Assembly (NCBI GenBank): GCA_024711345.1 | Contig: JANJTA010000013.1 | Span: 1-64,000, forward strand | DNA from: Rhodanobacter sp. | GTDB taxonomy: Bacteria; Pseudomonadota; Gammaproteobacteria; Xanthomonadales; Rhodanobacteraceae | Direction of reading: 5' to 3' | Length of the DNA stretch: 64,000 nt | Part shown: positions 27,755 to 34,553 of the stretch, in pieces | Position numbering within the stretch: position 1 is the first letter of the stretch | Layout of the letters: the number at the start of each line of letters is the position of its first letter | Notes under the pieces: generated by a model | Seen by the model: the letters and a program-made list of their open reading frames with translations, nothing else | Database searches by the model: none | Told to the model about the DNA's origin: nothing | Translations under genes and position numbers: made by a program

Positions 27755-28668
27755 CTCAACACCTCAGGGCGATGGAACGGCGCCGGCGACGCGCCGGCCG
27801 GTGGGTCAAGGGCAAGGTTCTGCGCGAAGCGGACCACCTCGCGCGTGAAAGCGTCATTCGCGTCGCCGGCCACCATGTGGGTGGCGTGCGGCAGCTCCAC
27901 GTGCTGCGCGTGCGGCACCAGTTGCAGGAATTCGTCGACGGTGGCGCGCGACACCACGTCGCTGCGCCCGCCGGACAGCAGCAGCACGGGCACCTCGATC
28001 TTCCGCGCGGCGGCCTGCAGGCGTGGCTGGTAGCGCTCGCTTTCCTGCACCAGGTCGCCGGCCAGCAGGGCCGGGTCCCAGTGCCAGCGCAGCCGCCCGT
28101 CGGCGCCTTCGCGCAGCAGCGGGCGCAGTTGCTGCTCGCTCTTGCGTTCGCGCCGCTGCGGCAGGTAGGCGGCGATCTGCTCGGCGGCCTCGGCGTAATT
28201 GGCAAAACCGTGTGGATGCGCCTGCATGAAGGCGAGGATGCGTTCCATCCCGGCCGTCTCCCAGCGCGGGGTGATGTCCACCAGCACCAGCGCACGGAAC
28301 GGTGACGGCCGCAGCTCGCCGGCCAGCACGATGCCGAGCAGGCCGCCCATCGAGGCACCCACCAGGATCGGCGGCTGCGGCTGCGCCGCGGCCAGCCGCC
28401 GCAGGTCGTCGGCGAACTGGTCCATGTGGTAGCTGCCACCAGGCACCCGGTCGCTTTCGCCGTGCCCGCGCGCGTCGAAAGTGACGCAGCGGCAACCGGC
28501 CTGCGCCAGCGCGGTGGCCGCACCGTTCCAGGCGCCACGGGTCTGGCCGAAACCGTGCGCGAACAGCAGGGCCGGGCCGCCCTGCGGGCCGCGCGTTTCC
28601 ACCGCCAGGTGCAGGTCGGCGGTGGCGAAGCGGCTGATCGTCGGGGGGGCGGGGACAGGGTTGACCAT
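27745..28668 (-). CDS. Alpha/beta hydrolase
   Basis: A 307-residue serine hydrolase with the canonical triad: oxyanion motif AHGFGQTRGAW, nucleophile elbow GASMGG, Asp in SGGRSDVVS and His in PHATHMVAG. No signal peptide. The true substrate is unknown; the coupling with fadE (10-bp overlap) suggests an ester or acyl-CoA linked to fatty-acid degradation. The ATG at 28668 is used rather than a TTG further upstream. This start lies inside an inverted repeat that may be the operator of the divergent TetR gene. Confidence 0.85.
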   Translation of the reverse strand: MVNPVPAPPTISRFATADLHLAVETRGPQGGPALLFAHGFGQTRGAWNGAATALAQAGCRCVTFDARGHGESDRVPGGSYHMDQFADDLRRLAAAQPQPPILVGASMGGLLGIVLAGELRPSPFRALVLVDITPRWETAGMERILAFMQAHPHGFANYAEAAEQIAAYLPQRRERKSEQQLRPLLREGADGRLRWHWDPALLAGDLVQESERYQPRLQAAARKIEVPVLLLSGGRSDVVSRATVDEFLQLVPHAQHVELPHATHMVAGDANDAFTREVVRFAQNLALDPPAGASPAPFHRPEVLRCP

Positions 28669-28682
28669 ACGGATGAGTATGG
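28665..28682. promoter_or_regulatory. Inverted repeat CCATAC-N6-GTATGG, candidate TetR operator
   Basis: Perfect 6-bp arms around a 6-bp centre lie in the intergenic region between the divergent hydrolase-fadE unit and the TetR gene, covering the hydrolase start codon. The half-site ACCATACG recurs at 28797, next to the TetR gene start. The size and place suit a TetR-family dimer. Confidence 0.5.
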
Positions 28683-28807
28683 ATCGCCCCGACAAGTCGC
28701 GTCAACCGTGGCCCGGCGCCGCGGCAACCAGCCGGATACGGGTCGGAGACCGCGCCGAACGGCACGCCGCATTACAAAAATGCGCGGGCTGCCGCTACCA
28801 TACGCAA

Positions 28808-29386
28808 ATGAATGTCAGCAGCAAGCCAGAACGTACCCGGCTATCGGCCGAGGATTGGGAACTTGCCGCGCTGCAGATGATCGCCGAACACGGCGTCGGC
28901 GCGCTGGCCGTGGAAGCGCTGGCCCGCCAGCTGGGCGTGACCAAGGGCAGCTTCTACTGGCACTTCCGCACCCGCGAGGCGCTGTTGCATGCCGCGCTGG
29001 AGCGCTGGGAGCAGTACGGCGAGCGCGAGGTGCTGGGCCAGATCGAGCAGATCGGCGATCCGCGCCAGCGCCTGCCCGAGCTGTTCCGCCGCGTCGCCCA
29101 CGAGCTGCAGCCGCACCGCGTCTACGCCGCGCTGCTGAAGGCGCTGGATCATCCGCAGGTGGTGCCGGTGATGGCGCGCGTATCGCAGCGGCGCATGGAG
29201 TTCCTCACCACCGCCTACCGCGAAGCCGGCTTGCCGCCGGCCGAGGCGCTCAATCGCGCGCGGCTGACCTACGCCGCCTACGTCGGCTTCCTCCAGCTGA
29301 ATTTCACGCTGGGCCTGCCGCGGATCAACCTCGAAGAGTTCGACGCCTACGTCGAACACATGATCGCGACCCTGATCCCGGCCTGA
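28808..29386 (+). CDS. TetR family transcriptional regulator
   Basis: A 192-residue repressor-type regulator. The N-terminal helix-turn-helix is clear (AALQMIAEHGVGALAVEALARQLGVTKGSFYWHFRTREALL, about residues 20-60); the C-terminal ligand domain is unlike any I can name. It is transcribed divergently from the hydrolase-fadE-DUF4442 unit with 139 bp between starts, so it probably controls fatty-acid degradation in response to an acyl-CoA, as other TetR FadR/PsrA-like regulators do. That role is inferred from position. Confidence 0.9.
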   Translation: MNVSSKPERTRLSAEDWELAALQMIAEHGVGALAVEALARQLGVTKGSFYWHFRTREALLHAALERWEQYGEREVLGQIEQIGDPRQRLPELFRRVAHELQPHRVYAALLKALDHPQVVPVMARVSQRRMEFLTTAYREAGLPPAEALNRARLTYAAYVGFLQLNFTLGLPRINLEEFDAYVEHMIATLIPA

Positions 29387-29513
29387 GCCGGCTGCCGCGG
29401 AACACCCCGGACGGCGCCCTCCGGCGCCGCCTTTGCTGCGCCCAACCTTGCAATACCAGTGCGCGCAAACTAGCGTTCCAACTCTTTTTTTCCACAAGAC
29501 CTTAGAGGACACG

Positions 29514-31298
29514 ATGGCCAGCACGCTGGAAGCGCTTGATCGTTGGGTCGCCGAGGTGGCGGCGCTGACCCGCCCCGCCCGGATCCACTGGTGCGACGGT
29601 TCGGAGGCCGAATACCAGGCGTTGGTGCGGCAGATGCTGGCCGACGGCACCCTGATCGAACTGAACCAGCAGACCCATCCGGGCTGCTATCTGCACCGCT
29701 CCCACCCGTCCGACGTGGCGCGCGTAGAGCAGCTGACCCTGGTCTGTCATCCGGGCAAGCAGGACGCCGGCCCGAACAACCACTGGATGGACCCGGTCGA
29801 GGCGCACGCGAAGATCGACGCGCTGTTCGACGGATGCATGGAAGGCCGCACCATGTACGTGATCCCGTACTGCATGGGCCCGATCGACTCGCCGCTGGCG
29901 CGCTGCGGAGTGGAGATCACCGACAGCCCGTACGTGGTCGCCAACATGAAGATCATGACCCGCATGGGCGCCGCCGCGCAGGCGCGGATCGAGCGCGAGG
30001 GTTCGTTCGTGAAGGGCCTGCACTCGGTCGGCGAACTCGACCCCGAACGGCGCTGGATCATGCACTTCCCCGCCGAGCTCAGCATCAAGTCCTACGGCTC
30101 CGGCTACGGCGGCAACGCGCTGCTGGGCAAGAAGTGCCACGCGCTGCGCATCGCCAGCCACCAGGCGCGCAGCGAAGGCTGGCTGGCCGAGCACATGCTG
30201 ATCGTCGGTATCGAGAACCCGCGCGGCGAGACGCACTACATCGCCGCCGCCTTCCCCTCCGCCTGCGGCAAGACCAACCTGTCGATGCTGATCCCGCCGG
30301 AAGGCTATCTGCGCGACGGCTGGAAGGTGTGGACGGTCGGCGACGACATCTGCTGGATGCACCCCGGCGCGGATGGCCGGCTGTACGCGATCAACCCGGA
30401 AGCCGGCTTCTTCGGCGTGGCACCGGGCACCAGCGACGCCACCAACCACAATGCCATGCGGAGCATCTCGCACGACACCATCTTCACCAACGTCGCCGTC
30501 ACCGCCGACAACCAGCCGTGGTGGGAAGGCCTGCCGGGCACGCCGGTCACCGACTGGCAGGGCCGGCCCTACGACCCGGCCAACGGCCCGGCCGCGCACC
30601 CGAACTCGCGCTTCACGGTCAGCGCCAGGCAGTGCCCGACCTGGTCGGCGCAGGCCGAGGCGCCGCAAGGCGTGCCGATCAGCGCGATCGTGTTCGGCGG
30701 CCGCCGGCCCTCGCTGCTGCCGCTGGTGATGGAAGCGCGCGACTGGACCCACGGCGTGCTGATGGGCGCGGCGATGGGCTCGGAAACCACCGCCGCCGCC
30801 ACCGGCGCGGTCGGCGTGCTGCGTCGCGACTCGATGGCGATGAAACCGTTCTGCGGCTACCACTACGGCGACTACTTCGCGCACTGGCTGTCGTTCGACC
30901 GGCCCGGCGCGGAGCTGCCGAAGATCTTCCACGTCAACTGGTTCCGCAAGGGCGCCGACGGCAAGTTCCTGTGGCCGGGCTTCGGCGACAACCTGCGCGT
31001 GCTGCAGTGGATGATCGACCGCGCCGAGGGTCGCGCGCGCGGCGTCGAGACGCCGATCGGCATCCTGCCCGACGCGGGTGAACTCCAGCTCGACGGGCTC
31101 AAGCTCGAGCGCAGCCGGCTCGACGAACTGCTCGAGGTGGACACCGCCGCCTGGCAGGCCGAGCTGTCCGCCATCGGCGATTACCTTGCCAGCTTTGCGC
31201 CGCGCCTGCCCGAACGCCTGCAGCAGGAGCAGCAGCGTGTGGTACAGGCCCTGCAGAGCGAGGCCGGCGCGGCGCGGCGCGAGGCCGCCGCCTCCTGA
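29514..31298 (+). CDS. pckG: Phosphoenolpyruvate carboxykinase (GTP)
   Basis: Converts oxaloacetate to phosphoenolpyruvate with GTP, the entry to gluconeogenesis; cytoplasmic. The 594-residue product has the GTP-PEPCK signatures: FPSACGKTNLSML (P-loop with the reactive cysteine), VGDDICWM (metal), the substrate segment YGSGYGGNALLGKKC, SIKSYGSGYGG, and FCGYHYGDYFAHWL. Length is standard. The start follows an AGAGGA site. A fadE operon and TetR gene upstream fit growth on fatty acids, when gluconeogenesis is needed, although pckG has its own upstream region. Confidence 0.96.
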   Translation: MASTLEALDRWVAEVAALTRPARIHWCDGSEAEYQALVRQMLADGTLIELNQQTHPGCYLHRSHPSDVARVEQLTLVCHPGKQDAGPNNHWMDPVEAHAKIDALFDGCMEGRTMYVIPYCMGPIDSPLARCGVEITDSPYVVANMKIMTRMGAAAQARIEREGSFVKGLHSVGELDPERRWIMHFPAELSIKSYGSGYGGNALLGKKCHALRIASHQARSEGWLAEHMLIVGIENPRGETHYIAAAFPSACGKTNLSMLIPPEGYLRDGWKVWTVGDDICWMHPGADGRLYAINPEAGFFGVAPGTSDATNHNAMRSISHDTIFTNVAVTADNQPWWEGLPGTPVTDWQGRPYDPANGPAAHPNSRFTVSARQCPTWSAQAEAPQGVPISAIVFGGRRPSLLPLVMEARDWTHGVLMGAAMGSETTAAATGAVGVLRRDSMAMKPFCGYHYGDYFAHWLSFDRPGAELPKIFHVNWFRKGADGKFLWPGFGDNLRVLQWMIDRAEGRARGVETPIGILPDAGELQLDGLKLERSRLDELLEVDTAAWQAELSAIGDYLASFAPRLPERLQQEQQRVVQALQSEAGAARREAAAS

Positions 31299-31429
31299 GC
31301 CAGCCGCACCGCGCGCGGGTTGTCGCCACCTGCGCGCGATACCCGCAAGGCCGCCGTGCAAACCCTTTCGTGTCACGGCGCATCCAAGCTGGCAAGATGA
31401 TCGCCGCCTGTCCCGCCCCTGGAAGCTCC

Positions 31430-31975
31430 ATGTCGCCTGCCTCAGCGGGAGCCAACGACAGCGATGACGTGCGCGCGGCGGCCGCTGGCGACCGCCAGGC
31501 GTTCCAGCGGCTGTACCGGTTGCACGTGGGCCGCGTGCACGGCGCGGTATGCCGGCTCGCCGGCTACGACCATGCCCGCGCCGAAGACCTCACCCAGGAC
31601 GCGTTCATCCGCGCCTGGCAGAAGCTGCCCGGCTTCCGTCACGAGAGCGCGTTCGGCACCTGGCTGTACCGGCTGGCGGTGAACGTCGCACTGATGGACA
31701 TCCGCGCGCGCGGCGCCGACCCGGTCAGCACGCTCGACGACGAACATCTGCCGGATACCGGCCAGACCCCGTTCTGCGCCGCCGAGCGCGAGGAGCTGGA
31801 ACGCGCCATCGCCCGACTGCCGCCGCGCGCCCGTGCCGTGCTGGTGCTGCACGACATCGAGGGCTGGCGGCACGAGGAAATCGGCGGCGAGCTGGGCATG
31901 GCCACCGGCACCTCGAAAGCGCAACTGCACCGCGCGCGCGGCCTGCTGCGCAAGATCCTGGGAGAAAGCTCATGA
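31430..31975 (+). CDS. ECF-type RNA polymerase sigma factor
   Basis: A 181-residue sigma-70 family factor of the extracytoplasmic-function type: region 2 (AFQRLYRLHVGRVHGAVCRLAG, EDLTQDAFIRAWQKLPGFRHESAFGTWLYRLAVNVALMD) and region 4 (RLPPRARAVLVLHDIEGWRHEEIGGELGMATGTSKAQLHRAR). The ATG at 31430 is used because GGAAG precedes it; longer starts add no conserved residues. The stop overlaps the next gene by 4 bp (ATGA). That gene encodes a small membrane protein likely to be its anti-sigma factor, and a secreted DUF4097 protein follows, forming a three-gene envelope-response unit. Confidence 0.92.
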   Translation: MSPASAGANDSDDVRAAAAGDRQAFQRLYRLHVGRVHGAVCRLAGYDHARAEDLTQDAFIRAWQKLPGFRHESAFGTWLYRLAVNVALMDIRARGADPVSTLDDEHLPDTGQTPFCAAEREELERAIARLPPRARAVLVLHDIEGWRHEEIGGELGMATGTSKAQLHRARGLLRKILGESS

Positions 31976-32418
31976 ACGAATTCGAATGGCGCCGCCAGCT
32001 GCGCGACCTGCGCCAGCCGCTGGCACCACGACGCGACCTGTGGACCTCGATCGACGCCCTGCTGGAAGACGCCGAGCGCACACAGGAACCAGTGCCCCCG
32101 CACTCGCACGAGCCGCGCCGGCGCCAGCTGCTCGCCGCCGCCGGCCTCGCCGCCTCGCTGCTGCTGGCCGCCGGCATCGGCTGGCGCGCGTGGCAGCACC
32201 CGACGGCCGCGCCGGCGACAGAGCGCCTGCAGGCCGGCGCTCACTGGAAACCCGCCGACCCGCGCTTCGCCGGCGCCGCGATCGAACTGGATGCCGCCCG
32301 CATGGAGCTGCAGCTGGCCCTGCAGCAGGCCCCGGATTCACCGGCGCTGCAACGCCTGCTCGGCCGCACCGAACAGCAACAGACACAACTGCGCCAGCTG
32401 GGCCGCCAGGCCGGCTGA
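31972..32418 (+). CDS. Small membrane protein, likely anti-sigma factor
   Basis: A 148-residue protein: a cytoplasmic N-terminal part (about 1-50, MNEFEWRRQLRDLRQPLAPRRDLW), one membrane helix (about 52-72, LLAAAGLAASLLLAAGIGWRAW), and a short periplasmic Gln/Leu-rich helix (DSPALQRLLGRTEQQQTQLRQ). Translational coupling to the sigma factor and the one-helix topology are what an anti-sigma factor has. No zinc motif (HxxxCxxC) is present, so it would be a non-ZAS type. Family not recognised beyond that. Confidence 0.7.
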   Translation: MNEFEWRRQLRDLRQPLAPRRDLWTSIDALLEDAERTQEPVPPHSHEPRRRQLLAAAGLAASLLLAAGIGWRAWQHPTAAPATERLQAGAHWKPADPRFAGAAIELDAARMELQLALQQAPDSPALQRLLGRTEQQQTQLRQLGRQAG

Positions 32419-32435
32419 GACCCCCAGGAACGACC

Positions 32436-33338
32436 ATGAAACCCGTCCGCTATCTCCCCCTGCTGCTGTGCCTGTGCATCGGCGAAGCGCTCGCCGACAC
32501 GCCGATCCAGCTGCGCCACGACGCCACCCCGACCGCCCGCATCGGCATCGGCAACGTCGCCGGCACGGTGAACGTCACGGCCTGGGACCGCAACGAAGTG
32601 CAAGTCAGCGGCCGCCTCGGTGACGGCGCCAAGCCATTGGCGATCACCGGCAGCAACGGCAACCTGGAGATCAGGGTGGAACCGCAGGGCGGCTCCGGCT
32701 GGTTCAACTGGGGCGGCGACAGCAAGATGGCGCCCACCACACTGGAGCTGCACGTGCCCCGGGCCGCCTCGCTCGACGTCAACGTGGTCAGCGCGCCGCT
32801 GGTCATCGACGGCATGGACGGCGGCAGCATCCAGGTCAACACGGTCAGCGGCAAGGCGCGCATCAACGCACGCACGCCCTCGCTGAAGGTGCACAGCGTC
32901 AGCGGCGGCATCGAGCAGGCCGGGCATGCCGACCGGGCGGATCTGCAGACCGTCAGCGGCGAGATCCTCGCGCCCGCGCTGGGTCCCGAGGTCGAGTTGC
33001 AGACCATTTCCGGCCGCATCCAGGCCAGCGGCGGGCCATGGCGCAAGCTCACCCTCAGCACCGTGTCCGGCGACGTCCAACTCACCGGCGGCCTGGCCGC
33101 CGGCGGCAGCCTCGGCATCGACAGCATGAGTGGCGACGTCCAGCTCCAGTTGCCTGCCACCACCTCGGCCAGCCTGCATGCGAGCAGCTTCAGCGGCGAC
33201 CTGCGCAGCGATTTCGGTACGCCGAAGGAACCCGAGCACGGTCCCGGCAGCTCGCTGGACGTGCGTCTCGGCAATGGTACCGGCAAGATCAACATCGAGA
33301 CGTTCAGCGGCGACCTGCGCGTGCGCAGGCAGGACTGA
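32436..33338 (+). CDS. Secreted DUF4097 repeat protein
   Basis: A 300-residue exported protein with a signal peptide (about 1-20, LLLCLCIGEALA). The rest is a right-handed beta-helix-like array of repeated SG-containing turns (TVSGKARI, SVSGGIEQ, TVSGEILA, TISGRIQA, TVSGDVQL, SMSGDVQL, SFSGDLRS, TFSGDLRV), typical of DUF4097. Such proteins often accompany sigma/anti-sigma pairs; function unknown, perhaps periplasmic or surface. It starts 18 bp after the anti-sigma gene. Confidence 0.88.
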   Translation: MKPVRYLPLLLCLCIGEALADTPIQLRHDATPTARIGIGNVAGTVNVTAWDRNEVQVSGRLGDGAKPLAITGSNGNLEIRVEPQGGSGWFNWGGDSKMAPTTLELHVPRAASLDVNVVSAPLVIDGMDGGSIQVNTVSGKARINARTPSLKVHSVSGGIEQAGHADRADLQTVSGEILAPALGPEVELQTISGRIQASGGPWRKLTLSTVSGDVQLTGGLAAGGSLGIDSMSGDVQLQLPATTSASLHASSFSGDLRSDFGTPKEPEHGPGSSLDVRLGNGTGKINIETFSGDLRVRRQD

Positions 33339-33351
33339 ACGCGCGCCAACG

Positions 33352-33382
33352 AAAAACGCCGTCGCGTGGCGACGGCGTTTTC
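33352..33382. terminator. Bidirectional terminator
   Basis: A stem of 13-14 bp with AAAAACGCCGTCGC on the left and its complement ending in TTTT on the right, with a 3-base loop. With A- and T-runs on both sides it can end both the sigma-DUF4097 transcript (plus) and the convergent gene at 33409-34317 (minus). Confidence 0.9.
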
Positions 33383-33408
33383 TCATCGAACCGGCGGTAG
33401 AAGACCGG

Positions 33409-34317
33409 TCAGAGATCCTGGTGGTACTGCACGTACGGCGTGCGAGACTGGTCCGGTTCCGGGCCGGCCGGCGTATTGGCCGGGGTGCCGGACGACCACA
33501 GGTTCTGCGCGCCCACGCTCAGCGAGCCGCGCCACGGCAGGCGCCAGGTCACGCCCAGATCGATGCTGTTCCAGCGCCGGTCGGCATTCAGGCCGCCGGG
33601 AATGCCCGCCTGCGGCTGCATCGTGCGGCCGGTCACCACGCCGCTCAACGGGCCATGGTCGACGCCGAAGCTCAGCGCCTTCTGATCCAGCGTGTCGACG
33701 CCGAGCAGGTTGCCCGGCAGCAGGTGGATGCGCCCCACGCTGGCGCCGAGGTCGATGCCGCTCTTGCTGCCCAGGGCCAGCCGCCCATGCGCATTGAGCT
33801 GGGCACTGCTCTCGAAGCTGGACAGACCATCCACCCCCGGCGCAGCACCCGGCAGCACGCGCGGCAACACGTTCCTGGTCGGCGTGGAGGTGCTGCCGAC
33901 GCTGACGCCCACGCTGTAGTGACCGGCGTCGTAGGTGGCACCCACTTCGCTGCCGAACACGCGCAGGCCCGGGTTCGTCCACGCCTGCTCGCTGACTTCC
34001 GCATGCGCCTGCAGCCGCGGCCCCAGGCCGTATTCCACGCCGGTGGTCATCACCGTGGAGGCATCCACCACCCGCAGCGCCAGCGGTACATTCTTGCGCA
34101 GCGCTTCGGCACCGGTGCTGCGATCCGCCTTGAGCGCCAGCAGCCGGCCATCGGCACTGCGCCACAAGGGCACCACCACGCCCGGCGCGACCTCGGTCAC
34201 CTGCTCCGGCGGCTGCGCCAGCAGGCGCTGCGCCAGGCTGCTGTCGCCGTCCACGGACTGCCCGGCCGCCGCAAGCGGCAGCGCGAGAATCAGCAGCAGG
34301 ACGGACAGGCGGCGCAT
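33409..34317 (-). CDS. Hypothetical exported protein, possible outer-membrane barrel
   Basis: I do not recognise the family. The 302-residue product has a signal peptide (about 1-19, LLLILALPLAAAG). The second half is rich in alternating hydrophobic/polar short strands (VGVSVGSTS, ARGLALGSKSGIDLGASVG-like segments, SIDLGVTWRLPWRGSLSVGAQNLWSSG), as in small outer-membrane beta barrels. It ends in Leu, not Phe. It stands alone, convergent with the sigma unit and divergent from the GGDEF-EAL gene. Confidence 0.65.
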   Translation of the reverse strand: MRRLSVLLLILALPLAAAGQSVDGDSSLAQRLLAQPPEQVTEVAPGVVVPLWRSADGRLLALKADRSTGAEALRKNVPLALRVVDASTVMTTGVEYGLGPRLQAHAEVSEQAWTNPGLRVFGSEVGATYDAGHYSVGVSVGSTSTPTRNVLPRVLPGAAPGVDGLSSFESSAQLNAHGRLALGSKSGIDLGASVGRIHLLPGNLLGVDTLDQKALSFGVDHGPLSGVVTGRTMQPQAGIPGGLNADRRWNSIDLGVTWRLPWRGSLSVGAQNLWSSGTPANTPAGPEPDQSRTPYVQYHQDL

Positions 34318-34553
34318 GAGACGGACCGAAGACTCGCTCGATGGAGGATACTTGGCACGCAGTATACCCCGCTTTACGTTTTACTAACACCCCGAAAACC
34401 CGCCCCAACGCACAAATGGCGGCATCCGGCCTAGCTTCGACCCCTTGGTCCGCCGCGGGTTCCCGCCCCGCCACGAAGCTGGCGAGGGGGCGGACTTACA
34501 CGATATAAAGACACGTCAACCCGCCAGATCGCACCGGAACCAGTCGCAGCCCC

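Noticed and set aside
28668..28695. Longer TTG start for the alpha/beta hydrolase
   Set aside because: TTG with no ribosome-binding site; the ATG at 28668 gives the family N-terminus.
34352..34370. Sigma-54-like -24 element TTGGCACG
   Set aside because: The -12 GC element is missing at the required spacing.
34406..34480. Partial resemblance to a c-di-GMP-I (GEMM) riboswitch upstream of the GGDEF-EAL gene (CGCACAAA, CCGGCCTA, GCGGGTT)
   Set aside because: The conserved GGGCAAACC-type helix with its GAAA tetraloop and the second helix are not in place; only short scattered matches remain.
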